The notes beneath the pieces were generated by a model. The model was not told where the DNA came from. It did no database searches and was given only the letters and a program-made list of their open reading frames with translations. Below, one piece after another: positions 1 to 9,789 of a stretch of 64,000 bases of DNA (position 1 is its first letter; each line of letters starts with the position of its first letter). The DNA is taken from contig CAJJBB010000007.1 of the NCBI GenBank assembly GCA_905182305.1, positions 62,001 to 126,000 on the forward strand, written 5' to 3'. The stretch is from Flavobacteria bacterium MS024-2A. Lineage in GTDB: Bacteria > Bacteroidota > Bacteroidia > Flavobacteriales > Flavobacteriaceae. Position numbers and translations under genes: made by a program.

Positions 1-191
1 ATATTGTTTTGATGAGTTTAATCGGACTAATGTTTATATTTAAAAGCTGGCTGGGAAGTCCATTGTCTTTTGGTTTGGCTTTTGCAATATCAATAATAGA
101 ATTATTAGTGGCTTTATTGCAAGCCTATATATTCACGATGCTATCTGCACTTTACTTTGGTTTTGCCGCAGAGGAACACGAGCATCATTAA
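1..191 (+). CDS. atpB: F0F1 ATP synthase subunit a, C-terminal part
   Basis: This is the last 62 or so codons of the membrane subunit a, cut by the window edge; the frame is open from position 3. Two hydrophobic helices are visible and the end (IELLVALLQAYIFTMLSALY, then an acidic/His tail EEHEHH) is typical of subunit a, whose C-terminal helices form the proton half-channels against the c-ring. It is followed at 54 bp by atpE, so it heads the ATP synthase operon. Identification rests on the C-terminal helix pattern plus the unmistakable downstream genes. Confidence 0.93.
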   Translation, partial: IVLMSLIGLMFIFKSWLGSPLSFGLAFAISIIELLVALLQAYIFTMLSALYFGFAAEEHEHH

Positions 192-244
192 CGTAAACAC
201 AATAATGTGTCAAAAAAAAGTATGTTTAATTTAAATTTATAATT

Positions 245-436
245 ATGGAAATTCCAGTAATGGTTGGAGCCGGATTAGTAGTAATCGGCGTAGGTATGGG
301 TATCGGTAGAATCGGTGGTTCTGCAATGGAGGCGATTGGTCGTCAACCAGATGCTTATGGTAAAATTCAAACAGCAATGTTAATTGCTGCTGCCCTTGTG
401 GAGGGAATTGGTTTTGCTGCACTTTTTGCAGTATAA
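245..436 (+). CDS. atpE: F0F1 ATP synthase subunit c
   Basis: This 63-residue proteolipid forms the rotating c-ring. Two transmembrane helices flank the polar loop GRQPDAYGKIQ (about residues 32-42). The ion-binding carboxylate is Glu53 in AAALVEGIGF. The surrounding residues lack the extra polar ligands of Na+-dependent c subunits, so proton coupling is the expected mode (inference). The length is slightly short, as is common in Bacteroidetes. It lies between atpB and atpF in the same direction, and the whole run looks like one transcript. Confidence 0.96.
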   Translation: MEIPVMVGAGLVVIGVGMGIGRIGGSAMEAIGRQPDAYGKIQTAMLIAAALVEGIGFAALFAV

Positions 437-481
437 TAAAACACGCCTTTCAGGGCGCTTTCAAACTTAAGGTTTTAAACT

Positions 482-982
482 ATGGAAAAATTAATAGGTG
501 AATTTTCTTTAGGGTTGTTTTTTTGGCAATCCCTAATTTTCATAGGCTTGTTATTCATGCTTCGTAAATTTGCGTGGAAGCCCATTTTAGATGCGGTTAA
601 TGATCGTGAAACTTCAATTAAAGATGCGCTTGCTTCTGCAGAAGCTGCTCGAGATGAGATGAAGAATTTACAATCTGACAATCAGCGGATTTTAAAAGAA
701 GCAAGAGCAGAAAAAGAGGTATTACTTAAAGAAGCTCGTGCCACTCGTTCTGAATTGATTAATGGTGCAAAAGAAGAAGCTCAAGAGGAAGCTCAAAAAA
801 TCTTATCACAAGCACAAGATGCTATTCAAAGTGAAAAGCGCGCAGCAGTTAAAGAGCTTAGAGAACAAGTGGGCTCTATAGCAATGGAGATTGCAGAAAA
901 AGTATTACAAAAGGAATTGGAAAATAAAGACCGACAACTTGAGTTGGTAGATCAATTATTGCAAGACACTAAACTTAAGTAA
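482..982 (+). CDS. atpF: F0F1 ATP synthase subunit b
   Basis: The 166-residue peripheral stalk subunit has one N-terminal transmembrane helix (about residues 8-27, followed by the conserved RKFAWKPI) and then a long charged Ala/Glu/Lys-rich coiled coil. It links the membrane sector to F1 as a stator with the delta subunit. Its stop codon abuts the atpH start with no gap, which suggests translational coupling. Length and architecture are normal for the family. Confidence 0.96.
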   Translation: MEKLIGEFSLGLFFWQSLIFIGLLFMLRKFAWKPILDAVNDRETSIKDALASAEAARDEMKNLQSDNQRILKEARAEKEVLLKEARATRSELINGAKEEAQEEAQKILSQAQDAIQSEKRAAVKELREQVGSIAMEIAEKVLQKELENKDRQLELVDQLLQDTKLK

Positions 983-1528
983 ATGAGAGGAACACGTGCT
1001 GCCCTTCGTTATGCTAAAGCCATGCTTTCATATGCTCAAGAGTCAAAAGCTGCTGAAGCTGTCGCTAACGACATGTATTCCTTAATTTCTTTACTGCAGG
1101 ATAACAACGAAGTTCAAACAATGCTTGAAAATCCAATTCTTCCTGTAGCTGAAAAAGAGGCTGTGTTGAAAGAATTATTTTCTCAGGCAAGCCCAGAAAC
1201 ATTTAAACTATTTTCTTTGTTAGCAGCAAAAAACCGTTTAGCGATACTTGCGGTTACTGGAGAACAATATGTTCGCCTTTATGCTCAAACCCAAGGAGAA
1301 GTGACAGCTATTGTCACCACGGCAATTGGGCTTACTCCCTCACTAAAACAAGCGGTTTTAGAGAAAGCAAAAGGACTTACTAAAGAGAACGTTCAACTTG
1401 AAAATAAAATCGATCCAGGAATTATAGGTGGATTTATTTTAAAGATTGGTGATTTACAATATGATGCGAGTGTTTCTCATCAATTAAAATCAATAAAAAC
1501 AACATTAATAAATACGAATTCGATCTAA
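983..1528 (+). CDS. atpH: F0F1 ATP synthase subunit delta
   Basis: The 181-residue delta subunit binds the N-terminus of alpha and the b stalk. An N-terminal helical domain (residues 1-110) is followed by the C-terminal signature region around DPGIIGGFILKIGD (about 142-156). The ATG follows directly on the atpF stop. Length is standard and no anomaly is visible. Confidence 0.95.
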   Translation: MRGTRAALRYAKAMLSYAQESKAAEAVANDMYSLISLLQDNNEVQTMLENPILPVAEKEAVLKELFSQASPETFKLFSLLAAKNRLAILAVTGEQYVRLYAQTQGEVTAIVTTAIGLTPSLKQAVLEKAKGLTKENVQLENKIDPGIIGGFILKIGDLQYDASVSHQLKSIKTTLINTNSI

Positions 1529-1539
1529 AATAAACGATC

Positions 1540-3117
1540 ATGGCAGATGTAAACCCCGCTGAAGTTTCAGCAATACTAAAAAAACAATTATCCGGCTTTA
1601 GCTCAGCATCCGCTTTGGATGAGGTAGGAACGGTATTAGAGGTGGGAGATGGTATTGCCCGCGTGTTTGGTCTTTCCAATGCACAATATGGCGAATTAGT
1701 TTCTTTCGATAAAGGCCTTGAAGGAATGGTGCTTAACCTAGAAGAAGACCACGTAGGGGTTGTACTATTAGGCCCATCAAAAGGTGTTAAAGAAGGCGAT
1801 ACCGTAAAAAGAACTCAACGAATTGCCTCTATAAAAGTAGGAGAAGGCGTTGTGGGTCGCGTTGTTAATACATTAGGGAACCCTATTGATGGAAAAGGAG
1901 ATTTACAAGGAGAACTTTATGAAATGCCTTTGGAGCGAAAAGCACCTGGGGTAATTTTTCGACAGCCAGTAAATGAACCCCTTCAAACAGGTATTAAATC
2001 TATTGACGCCATGATTCCTGTTGGTCGTGGTCAAAGAGAATTGGTTATTGGTGATCGCCAAACTGGAAAAACAACCGTTTGTATTGACACAATCTTGAAC
2101 CAAAAAGAATTTTATGATGCAGGTGAACCCGTTTATTGTGTTTACGTTGCCATTGGTCAAAAAGCATCTACAGTTGCAGGTATTGCAAAAACACTAGAAG
2201 ATAAGGGCGCAATGGCCTACACAACTATTGTAGCTGCAAATGCATCTGACCCTGCACCAATGCAAGTTTATGCTCCTTTCGCAGGAGCAGCAATTGGAGA
2301 ATATTTTAGAGACACAGGAAGGCCTGCATTAATTATTTATGATGACCTTTCAAAGCAAGCGGTAGCATACCGTGAAGTTTCTCTTTTATTACGCCGTCCT
2401 CCAGGAAGAGAGGCTTATCCTGGGGATGTTTTTTATCTTCACTCTCGTTTATTAGAGCGTGCAGCAAAAGTTATTGCAGATGACAATATTGCTAAGGAAA
2501 TGAATGATCTTCCAGCTTCATTAAAAGAAAAAGTAAAAGGAGGGGGCTCATTAACTGCACTTCCTATTATTGAAACTCAAGCAGGGGATGTTTCGGCATA
2601 TATTCCAACTAACGTAATTTCAATTACAGATGGACAAATTTTCTTGGAGTCTGATTTATTTAACTCTGGAGTTCGTCCTGCAATTAATGTGGGAATTTCA
2701 GTGTCTCGTGTAGGAGGGAATGCTCAGATTAAATCCATGAAAAAAGTATCTGGAACACTAAAGTTAGATCAAGCACAATTCCGTGAATTGGAAGCTTTTG
2801 CAAAATTTGGTTCTGATTTAGACGCAGTTACCTTAAATGTAATTGAAAAAGGAAGGCGTAATGTTGAAATACTAAAACAAGCTCAAAACGATCCCTTTAC
2901 TGTTGAAAATCAAACAGCTATTATCTATGCGGGTTCTAAAAATCTGTTACGTAATGTTCCGGTAAATCAAGTAAAAGCTTTTGAAAGAGCTTATTTAGAG
3001 GAATTAAATGTTAAACATCGTGACACATTAGACACCATCAAATCAGGAAAACTGACAGATGAGGTTTTGGACACATTAAATGCAGTTGCTAAAAGTATTT
3101 CAGCTCAATTCGAATAA
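1540..3117 (+). CDS. atpA: F0F1 ATP synthase subunit alpha
   Basis: The 525-residue non-catalytic nucleotide-binding subunit of F1 forms the alpha3beta3 hexamer. The P-loop GDRQTGKTT is at about residues 170-178, and the alpha-specific signature [14 protein letters not shown] is at about 380-393. It starts 11 bp after atpH and ends 6 bp before atpG. The length of about 525 is typical for Bacteroidetes. The partner atpD and atpC genes are not in the window; in this phylum they usually lie at a separate locus. Confidence 0.98.
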   Translation: MADVNPAEVSAILKKQLSGFSSASALDEVGTVLEVGDGIARVFGLSNAQYGELVSFDKGLEGMVLNLEEDHVGVVLLGPSKGVKEGDTVKRTQRIASIKVGEGVVGRVVNTLGNPIDGKGDLQGELYEMPLERKAPGVIFRQPVNEPLQTGIKSIDAMIPVGRGQRELVIGDRQTGKTTVCIDTILNQKEFYDAGEPVYCVYVAIGQKASTVAGIAKTLEDKGAMAYTTIVAANASDPAPMQVYAPFAGAAIGEYFRDTGRPALIIYDDLSKQAVAYREVSLLLRRPPGREAYPGDVFYLHSRLLERAAKVIADDNIAKEMNDLPASLKEKVKGGGSLTALPIIETQAGDVSAYIPTNVISITDGQIFLESDLFNSGVRPAINVGISVSRVGGNAQIKSMKKVSGTLKLDQAQFRELEAFAKFGSDLDAVTLNVIEKGRRNVEILKQAQNDPFTVENQTAIIYAGSKNLLRNVPVNQVKAFERAYLEELNVKHRDTLDTIKSGKLTDEVLDTLNAVAKSISAQFE

Positions 3118-3123
3118 ATTACT

Positions 3124-3984
3124 ATGGCTAATTTAAAAGAAATACGCAATAGGATAGCATCGGTCTCATCGACAATGCAAATTACATCAGCCATGAAAAT
3201 GGTTTCGGCAGCAAAACTGAAGAAAGCCCAAGATGCTATTACAGCCATGCGGCCATATTCGGATAAGTTAACAGAGCTTATTCAAAACTTAAGTGGGTCA
3301 ATTTCTGGAGACACTCCGAATCCATATACACAAGAACGACCCACAAAAAAGACTCTTATTGTGGCTATTACATCTAACCGTGGATTATGTGGAGGATTTA
3401 ACTCTAACATTATTAAGGCAGTCACACAATATGTAAATGACCATAATAATGAGAAGGTTTTGGTGATGACTTTAGGAAAAAAAGGAGATGATGTTTTAGC
3501 CAAAACACAAACAATTGTTGCTAACAATAATAGTGTTTTTGATGATCTTAGTTTTACCAATAGCGGCTCAATAGCTCAAGGGTTTATGGATTCTTTTGCT
3601 GCTAAAGAATATGACAAGGTCGTAGTTCTATATAACCGTTTCAAAAACGCGGCTACCCAAATAGTTACTACAGAGACACTTCTTCCTATTATTCCAAAAA
3701 AAACAGAGATTGATATAAGTTCAACGGATTATATTTTTGAACCAACACAAGAAGAAATTGTCAATCAATTGTTACCAAAAAGCATTAAAATGCAGCTTTT
3801 CAAAGCCTTGAGAGATTCTTTTGCCAGTGAACACGGTGCCCGAATGACGGCCATGCACAAAGCAACAGACAACGCTACAGAAATGCGAGACCAACTTAAA
3901 TTGACATATAACAAGGCACGTCAGGCGTCAATTACAAATGAAATTTTAGAAATTGTAGGAGGTGCAGAGGCACTTAACAATTAA
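3124..3984 (+). CDS. atpG: F0F1 ATP synthase subunit gamma
   Basis: The 286-residue central rotor subunit. The N-terminal helix begins MANLKEIRNRIASV with the following TMQITSAMKMVSAAKL, the GLCGGFN segment lies near residue 86, and the C-terminal helix carries the gamma signature around KARQASITNEILEIVGGAEA. It is the last gene of the ATP synthase run here, followed by a probable terminator at 4006-4028. Length is normal. Confidence 0.97.
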   Translation: MANLKEIRNRIASVSSTMQITSAMKMVSAAKLKKAQDAITAMRPYSDKLTELIQNLSGSISGDTPNPYTQERPTKKTLIVAITSNRGLCGGFNSNIIKAVTQYVNDHNNEKVLVMTLGKKGDDVLAKTQTIVANNNSVFDDLSFTNSGSIAQGFMDSFAAKEYDKVVVLYNRFKNAATQIVTTETLLPIIPKKTEIDISSTDYIFEPTQEEIVNQLLPKSIKMQLFKALRDSFASEHGARMTAMHKATDNATEMRDQLKLTYNKARQASITNEILEIVGGAEALNN

Positions 3985-4005
3985 AATAACTCAAAGGCAA
4001 TATTT

Positions 4006-4028
4006 AAAGCTCTATTCGAGGCTTTTTT
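4006..4028 (+). terminator. Probable intrinsic terminator after atpG
   Basis: AAAGC and GCTTT arms with a short inner TC/GA pairing enclose a small loop and run into a T-rich tail. It sits 22 bp after the atpG stop, the right place to end the ATP synthase transcript. The stem is short and has a bulged G, so it is a modest candidate. Confidence 0.5.
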
Positions 4029-4180
4029 ATTTAATTATTGCATAACGGAGTTTTTCAATATTATTTTATGAAGACAGCCAACACTAGAAATGTTTTTATT
4101 AGAAAACAAAAAGAATATTAAATCGGATTTTAAATTAAGTAAAAGTTTCTTTTTTATATTTATCTTTTAAAATGATTACT

Positions 4181-4780
4181 ATGAAACACAAATCATCAAT
4201 TTGGTTACCAGTACTTTTTCTTTTAACCCTTATTTTTATTTCCTGTGAAAAAGATTCAACTGATTTGGAGCCAGAAGCTGAGGTGGAGGAAGAAGTAGCT
4301 GTTATAACAGACCCATTTTACGCTGATTTAAAAGAAGATAGTTCGTTGGAGGATTATTGGGAATTATTTGTGGCTGATGCAATTCGCTCTGGAAAAGCAG
4401 ACCCTGGAACAGGACGTAACGTTAGCATTTTTTTTGGAACTGAGCCTGACTTTGCCTCAGGGGTAACAGCAGACCACGCAGGAAGAGCATATAATATTTG
4501 TGATGCAGGGACGGTTAGTTTTGAAATAATTGAATCTTTTTGGGAAGATTTTTCAGTGGTACAGCGCCTTTACACTTTTTATCATGAAGCTGGACATGCA
4601 CGTTATAAATACCGTCACCCTTGTGAATCAAATGAATGCGCTTCAAACCCGGAAGACTTTCCTGTAATGTGGCTTTCAGTACTTCCAGCAAATACTCCTT
4701 TAGAGGAGTTTATAAAAGACAAGGATAATTTCTTTAAGCAAAGGTGGGAAGGAATACGCTATTTTAATTGCTCTTCTTAA
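4181..4780 (+). CDS. Lipoprotein with a metallopeptidase-like HExxH motif
   Basis: An exported lipoprotein of about 199 residues. The ATG at 4181 gives a clean signal (MKHKSS, hydrophobic stretch, lipobox FISC); an ATG three codons upstream at 4172 is also possible. An acidic linker follows the Cys. At about residue 134 the motif HEAGHARYKYRH resembles the zinc-binding HExxH of small flavobacterial lipoprotein metallopeptidases, and four Cys occur in the protein. Whether it is active is unknown. An AT-rich promoter-like stretch lies upstream and the gene appears separate from the atp operon. The specific family is not certain. Confidence 0.6.
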   Translation: MKHKSSIWLPVLFLLTLIFISCEKDSTDLEPEAEVEEEVAVITDPFYADLKEDSSLEDYWELFVADAIRSGKADPGTGRNVSIFFGTEPDFASGVTADHAGRAYNICDAGTVSFEIIESFWEDFSVVQRLYTFYHEAGHARYKYRHPCESNECASNPEDFPVMWLSVLPANTPLEEFIKDKDNFFKQRWEGIRYFNCSS

Positions 4781-4795
4781 TGAAAATAAATCTGG

Positions 4796-5179
4796 ATGAT
4801 AATAGATCAGATAACAAAGATTTTTAGCGATGATCAGATTAATCCTTTAACTTTAATTCTAGGAGTAACAGGACTAATTTTTTATGTTGCGGGTTATATT
4901 CAATTTAAACATCCGCCAAAAAAAATAAACTCTCTTTATGGTTACCGCACTAAAACATCTATGCGAAGTCAAGAAATCTGGGATTTTTCACAAACTTTTT
5001 CAGCTAAAAAAATTCAGCAGCTTGGTGTTTATTTATTTTTTGGCGGAATTCTTGCCTACTTTATGAATATTGATCAGTTTTTCGCGATGTGGACAGGAAT
5101 CTCCTTAATTACAACATTACCGATTCTTATGATTTTTCAAATTGAAAAAGAACTCAAAAGGCGCTTTCCCAAAACATAG
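4796..5179 (+). CDS. SdpI/YhfL-family membrane protein
   Basis: The 127-residue protein has three hydrophobic helices (about 17-37, 79-96 and 100-117). After the first comes [19 protein letters not shown] with the following QEIWDFSQ, the conserved motif of the SdpI/YhfL family; in Bacillus SdpI confers immunity to the SdpC toxin. The family is widespread in Bacteroidetes without known toxin partners, so immunity is not implied here. The ATG is 15 bp after the lipoprotein stop. Confidence 0.75.
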   Translation: MIIDQITKIFSDDQINPLTLILGVTGLIFYVAGYIQFKHPPKKINSLYGYRTKTSMRSQEIWDFSQTFSAKKIQQLGVYLFFGGILAYFMNIDQFFAMWTGISLITTLPILMIFQIEKELKRRFPKT

Positions 5180-5270
5180 TTTTTGGTTGAAAAAACAAGG
5201 AAAGAATTTTCTTAAACCAAAAGAAGTAGACATTCAGTTTTGTATTTTTATAAGACATAAAACAAAACTA

Positions 5271-5705
5271 ATGATCCAGGTTCAAGTTCAAAACGAAAGC
5301 ACATATGAATTGCCGAGTTACGCTACGATTTCTTCGGCAGGAGTCGATTTAAAAGCGGTCTTAGAGGTGCCACTTGTTCTTAATCCTTTAGAGCGCAAAG
5401 TAGTAGGAACAGGGTTAAAAATTGCCTTACCTGAGGGCTTTGAAGCACAAGTAAGGCCTAGGAGTGGATTGGCAGCTAAGCATGGAGTTTCAGTGCTCAA
5501 TGCTCCAGGGACAATAGACGCCGATTACCGGGGAGAGATAGGGGTTATTTTAGTGAACCTATCCAATGATCCATTTACAATTGAGCCTGGCGAAAGAATT
5601 GCACAACTTGTTTTAGCACGTTATGAGCAAATAGAATGGAAACTCACTAATATTCTTTCTCAAACAAATCGAGGAAGTGGTGGTTTTGGAAGTACAGGAA
5701 AATAA
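5271..5705 (+). CDS. dut: dUTP diphosphatase
   Basis: Hydrolyses dUTP to dUMP and diphosphate, keeping uracil out of DNA and feeding dTMP synthesis. Started at the ATG at 5271 the protein has 144 residues, the usual size of trimeric dUTPases; the longer open frame from 5142 adds a segment that overlaps the previous gene and is not conserved. All motifs are present in order: [43 protein letters not shown] and the C-terminal P-loop-like [10 protein letters not shown]. The next gene starts 8 bp downstream, so the two are probably cotranscribed. Confidence 0.97.
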   Translation: MIQVQVQNESTYELPSYATISSAGVDLKAVLEVPLVLNPLERKVVGTGLKIALPEGFEAQVRPRSGLAAKHGVSVLNAPGTIDADYRGEIGVILVNLSNDPFTIEPGERIAQLVLARYEQIEWKLTNILSQTNRGSGGFGSTGK

Positions 5706-5712
5706 ATAGAAA

Positions 5713-6729
5713 ATGAAAATTATCGTACCCATGGCAGGACGAGGCTCCCGACTTCGCCCACATAGTTTAACTACTCCAAAACCACTTCTTCAAGTAGCGG
5801 GAACACCAATTGTTCATCAATTAGTTCGTGAAATCGCAAAAGTTGTTGATAGTCCCATTACAGATATTGGTTTTATTCTTGGTGATCCAGCTTTTTTTGG
5901 AGACGCTGTAGAAACTTCTTTAATTGCTCTTGCATCATCATTAGGGGCAACACCTCACATTTTCAGGCAATTGCAACCCTTAGGAACAGGACATGCTATA
6001 ATGTGTGCCGCTGAAATCCTAGAGGGCCCAACTGTAGTAGCATATGCGGACACACTTATTCGGGCAGATCTTTCCCTGAACCTTGATGCTGATGCAGTTA
6101 TTTGGGTAAAACAAGTTGCCCGACCAGAAGCCTTCGGAGTAGTTGAACTGAACGCAGAAAATACCATTATAAATTTGGTTGAAAAGCCAAAAGATTTCGT
6201 GTCTGATTTAGCAGTAATAGGCATCTATTATTTCAAGCAAATTGAATTTTTAAAAAAAGCACTAGAAGAGGTCGTAAAAAAACGTCTTCAACCCGGAGAA
6301 GAATATCAAATCAATCAAGGTATTTTAGCAATGATGCGAAGTGGAAAAATATTCAAGACAGGAACTGTAAAAGCTTGGATGGATTGTGGAAACCCGAAAG
6401 TTACTTTGAAAACAAATTCAGCAATGCTCGCTTTTAAAGAGGCTGAAGGAGAAAATTTGGTTGATTCTACAGCAATTATTGATAACAGTACAATTATTCC
6501 ACCATGCTTTGTTGGAAAAAATGTACATATAAAAAACAGTACGATTGGTCCTGGAGTTTCTATAGGGGAAGGCACCAAAATCATTAATAGCAGACTTAAA
6601 AATGCATTGATTCAGAACCATAGTCACCTAGAAAACATTCAATGTGACAAAGCAATGATTGGAAATCATGTACGTTATGATGGAAACCCTAACTTTGTAA
6701 GTCTAGGGGATTACTCGGAATTATATTAA
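5713..6729 (+). CDS. Sugar-1-phosphate nucleotidyltransferase with left-handed beta-helix
   Basis: The 338-residue NDP-sugar pyrophosphorylase-like enzyme has an N-terminal Rossmann-like domain starting MKIIVPMAGRGSRLRPHSL then TTPKPLL, which binds the nucleotide and phosphate. A C-terminal hexapeptide-repeat part (about 245-325) carries repeats such as IIDNSTIIPPCFVGKNV. It would activate a sugar-1-phosphate with dTTP or UTP for glycan synthesis; the substrate cannot be told from sequence. It sits between dut and a DUF4292 gene with tiny gaps, an arrangement common in Flavobacteriaceae. Confidence 0.88.
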   Translation: MKIIVPMAGRGSRLRPHSLTTPKPLLQVAGTPIVHQLVREIAKVVDSPITDIGFILGDPAFFGDAVETSLIALASSLGATPHIFRQLQPLGTGHAIMCAAEILEGPTVVAYADTLIRADLSLNLDADAVIWVKQVARPEAFGVVELNAENTIINLVEKPKDFVSDLAVIGIYYFKQIEFLKKALEEVVKKRLQPGEEYQINQGILAMMRSGKIFKTGTVKAWMDCGNPKVTLKTNSAMLAFKEAEGENLVDSTAIIDNSTIIPPCFVGKNVHIKNSTIGPGVSIGEGTKIINSRLKNALIQNHSHLENIQCDKAMIGNHVRYDGNPNFVSLGDYSELY

Positions 6730-6731
6730 TT

Positions 6732-7511
6732 ATGACTCAAAAGCTTCATCATCATGTTTTTATTTTAGGAATAATATTATTTTTTTCGGCCTGTAAAACA
6801 GTAGCTGTACTGCCTACAAATAAACCTCTTAAAAATGTAGATATTGCTGCATTGGTTTTAAAAACTAAAGCTAAATATCCTAAGATCGAAAAGCTTCGTT
6901 CTCGAATTAGAGCAACTTATGACGACGGAAAACGCAAGCAGCAATTAATAATCCAATTAAGATTAGAGAATAAAAAGAAAGTATGGCTAAGCGCCACTAT
7001 GATCATTCCTATAGCAAAACTGATGATTACTCCACAAGGAATTTCTTTTTATGAAAAATTCCAAAAAAATTATTTTGAAGGTGATTTTGATATTATTAAT
7101 ACCCCCCTTAACTCTTCTTTTAGTTATATTGATGTAGAAAATCTATTACTTGGAAAACCTTTTGTAGACCCATCAGTAGGGCGATGGAAGCAAATCTCAA
7201 ATCCACAATATTATATTTTACTACCTCAAGGAAAACGCTTGGGAATTACTCCAACTCTATTTTATGACCCTGCCACTTTTTTACTAAAAGAACAGCGATT
7301 ACTTATTCCTGGCACATCACGAACATTGACAATAAAATATTTAAACCACAGTCGTATAAACGGAGAAACTCTTCCTCAAAATATTGAGATAAGTCTTTTT
7401 GATGGGAAAAATTTTCAGCGATTAGATTTAGAATTTACTCGGACTGATTTTCCAAATGCCCTAAATTTCCCTTTTGAAATACCACAAGGGTATTCAAAAA
7501 TAAAGTTATAA
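6732..7511 (+). CDS. DUF4292 outer-membrane lipoprotein-like protein
   Basis: The 259-residue exported protein has a lipobox near residue 20 (FFSACK). The rest is beta-rich, with the feature KKVWLSATMIIPIAKLMITP expected of DUF4292 proteins, which resemble LolB-like lipid-binding folds. Function is not established. It begins 2 bp after the nucleotidyltransferase stop and ends 1 bp before the EnvC-like gene, so the three are probably cotranscribed and may act in envelope assembly (inference). Confidence 0.82.
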   Translation: MTQKLHHHVFILGIILFFSACKTVAVLPTNKPLKNVDIAALVLKTKAKYPKIEKLRSRIRATYDDGKRKQQLIIQLRLENKKKVWLSATMIIPIAKLMITPQGISFYEKFQKNYFEGDFDIINTPLNSSFSYIDVENLLLGKPFVDPSVGRWKQISNPQYYILLPQGKRLGITPTLFYDPATFLLKEQRLLIPGTSRTLTIKYLNHSRINGETLPQNIEISLFDGKNFQRLDLEFTRTDFPNALNFPFEIPQGYSKIKL

Positions 7512-7512
7512 G

Positions 7513-8730
7513 ATGAAAAGAGCCTTTGCTTTTATCGCTCTTTTTTTATTTATTTCAGAAGCTGTTCTGGCTCAAAACTCCAACAAACGACAACAAGAAC
7601 TAGAGGTGCAGCGCCTTCGTCTAAAAAAAGAAATTAAGCAAATCAACGCTCTGCTTTTTACTAACACTAAAACACGCAAAAATGCTCTTACAGAAGCAGA
7701 AGACTTGCAGGTTAAGCTAAACGTCCGATCAGAATTGATTAAAGTCACAAATGAACAGGCCAATCTTTTAACAAGACGCATCAGTCTAAACGAACGAAAC
7801 ATTGGCAAACAGAGAAATGAATTAAAGGCTTTAAAAAAGGACTATACTAAAATGATTCAAAAGTCTTATGCTGCTAAGTCCTTTCAAAATCGATTAATGT
7901 TCTTGTTTTCATCTGAAAACTTTTTACAGGCCTATAAAAGAGTTCAATACTTAAAACAATATGCAAGCTATCGAAGAAAACAAGGCATTGCAATTGGAGA
8001 CAAAACACAGCTGCTTCAAAAATTAAATAAAACTTTAATAGAAGAGAAGACAAAAAAAATCAGCCTTGTTGAAGACAATAGAGCAATACAGAAACAACTT
8101 TCAAAGGAGCGCAAAGAGCAAGAGGCCCTAATTAAAACTCTAAGGCGAAAAGAAAAGTCACTAAATACTCAAATATCTAAAAAAGAAAAGCAGACCACGG
8201 CCATAAATAAGGAGATTGATCGCTTAATCCGTGAAGCTATTCTAGCTTCCAATAAAGCCGCTGGGAAGAAAGGGAATAAAACGTTTGAGCTTACACCAGA
8301 AGCTAGATTAATTTCAGCTAATTTTCAAGCAAATAAAGGACGCCTGCCATGGCCTCTAGAAAAGGGCGTGGTTACACAACGTTTCGGTCGCCAACCACAT
8401 GCCGTTGTGAAAACAACAACAATACAAAGTAATGGTGTTACTATAGCAACTGAACCTTCTTCCCAAGTTCGCACTGTTTTCGAAGGTGTCGTAATGTCTG
8501 TGGTAACTTTTAGAGGAAGTAACCCCTCTGTTCTAATTAGACACGGAAATTACATTTCTGTATATAAAAATCTAGGAAAATTATATGTAAAAAAGGGAGA
8601 TAAAGTTCAAGCTAAACAAACTATAGGAGAAGTATTTACCAATAAACAGACAGGTAAAACACAATTACAATTTAGTATTTTTAGAAATGTAAACGCCTTA
8701 GACCCCAAAGGCTGGATCTATAAGATGTAA
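7513..8730 (+). CDS. EnvC-like murein hydrolase activator (degenerate M23 domain)
   Basis: The 405-residue periplasmic protein has a signal peptide (cleavage near VLAQ), a long Lys/Glu/Gln-rich coiled coil (about 25-250) and a C-terminal LytM/M23 domain (about 275-405). The zinc ligands of active M23 peptidases are missing: the usual HxGxD position reads NGVTI, and the HLHFE position reads QLQFSIF. That is the pattern of EnvC-type proteins, which activate amidases during cell separation instead of cutting peptidoglycan themselves. It ends 1 bp from a convergent gene. Confidence 0.87.
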   Translation: MKRAFAFIALFLFISEAVLAQNSNKRQQELEVQRLRLKKEIKQINALLFTNTKTRKNALTEAEDLQVKLNVRSELIKVTNEQANLLTRRISLNERNIGKQRNELKALKKDYTKMIQKSYAAKSFQNRLMFLFSSENFLQAYKRVQYLKQYASYRRKQGIAIGDKTQLLQKLNKTLIEEKTKKISLVEDNRAIQKQLSKERKEQEALIKTLRRKEKSLNTQISKKEKQTTAINKEIDRLIREAILASNKAAGKKGNKTFELTPEARLISANFQANKGRLPWPLEKGVVTQRFGRQPHAVVKTTTIQSNGVTIATEPSSQVRTVFEGVVMSVVTFRGSNPSVLIRHGNYISVYKNLGKLYVKKGDKVQAKQTIGEVFTNKQTGKTQLQFSIFRNVNALDPKGWIYKM

Positions 8731-8731
8731 T

Positions 8732-9697
8732 TTACTTTTCTTCTAAATACCAGGCATCTTCTTTAAGAGTATACTTTAAAAAATACAATAAGTTAATAGC
8801 CTCTTTTTTAGTGGCAAATCGGCCATAAGAAGCTCTGTATAAACCCTCTGGATTTACTTGAGCAAGTTCAGCAGTTTCATAACCTTCCTCCTTTAATGAT
8901 TCAATTTTGTTTTCAGCATTTTCTAAAGAGCGAAAAGACCCTGCGATAATACTATAATATATTTGGTCTAAAACGACTTTTTCAGGAGCTAATTCAGTCG
9001 TTACACTCACTTCTATAGCGTCAAGAGACCCTAAATCAAAAGTAGCTTCTTGCACATTTTTTTCAATCTGTTTTTGGGCCTTTTCTTGAGCTACTAAACG
9101 TTGATTAGAAACATATTGATCTCCAAAATAATAGGATGCACTAACTAAAGCAATTCCAATTATTCCTATAGCTGCATATCGAAGGATTCCTGATTTTTTA
9201 GTCCCATCGTTTTCGGGCGTAAACATTAAATCGTCTTTATTTTTATCTTCCATTAGAGAAATTATTTTTGGTTCTACAATAACTTTGAGTATTGGTTTGC
9301 GATGAAAAGAAGACAATCCAAAGGAGTTGATATTAAAATTAACACTTCCCAATGGGCTAAAAGTTATTTTACGATCAAGGTTTAATTGTATTTCTCCTAC
9401 TCCAGTAAAATGGAGGGTTTGTGTTTTCATGCGTTTTTTCCAATTACTTACTTCTTTTTCAATTAGACGCAACGCATGCTCATAAGACATCGATTCTTTT
9501 TGTGCATAATGATGTGCTAAAACCCCATCATTAGTCGTTAAAAGCTTATTAAAAGTAACTTCTTTGCGTGGCGGAAAAAAGGCTCCGCTCAAACTTACTT
9601 GAGCCGGTAAAGGCCGTGTTAAAAAGGCACCAAACTGAGGAATGGTTACACATTCATATTTATAAAGAAGTTCCTGTATGTATTTAGATAATTGCAT
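8732..9697 (-). CDS. HU-CCDC81 and SPOR domain protein
   Basis: The 321-residue envelope protein. The N-terminus (MQLSKYIQELLYKYECVTIP, about 1-130) is the bacterial CCDC81-like HU domain, a transmembrane helix follows near 174-192, and the C-terminal SPOR domain (about 245-318, beginning YYSIIAGSFRS) binds denuded peptidoglycan strands at division sites. This domain set is characteristic of Bacteroidetes. It is convergent with the EnvC-like gene, which also acts in septal wall remodelling, so a shared process is plausible. Confidence 0.88.
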   Translation of the reverse strand: MQLSKYIQELLYKYECVTIPQFGAFLTRPLPAQVSLSGAFFPPRKEVTFNKLLTTNDGVLAHHYAQKESMSYEHALRLIEKEVSNWKKRMKTQTLHFTGVGEIQLNLDRKITFSPLGSVNFNINSFGLSSFHRKPILKVIVEPKIISLMEDKNKDDLMFTPENDGTKKSGILRYAAIGIIGIALVSASYYFGDQYVSNQRLVAQEKAQKQIEKNVQEATFDLGSLDAIEVSVTTELAPEKVVLDQIYYSIIAGSFRSLENAENKIESLKEEGYETAELAQVNPEGLYRASYGRFATKKEAINLLYFLKYTLKEDAWYLEEK

Positions 9698-9789
9698 TGA
9701 ATCAAAAATAGTAAAATTAAACTACATGGATAAAAACGAATGTACAGAAGGATTAGGCAATAGTATTTTTCGCCAAAACTTGTAATGAT

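Noticed and set aside
3985-4171. Missing atpD and atpC as a broken ATP synthase operon
   Set aside because: In Bacteroidetes these two genes normally lie at a separate locus, so their absence here is expected.
8290-8730. EnvC-like protein as an inactivated peptidase
   Set aside because: Loss of the M23 metal ligands is the normal state in EnvC-type activators, not a sign of decay.
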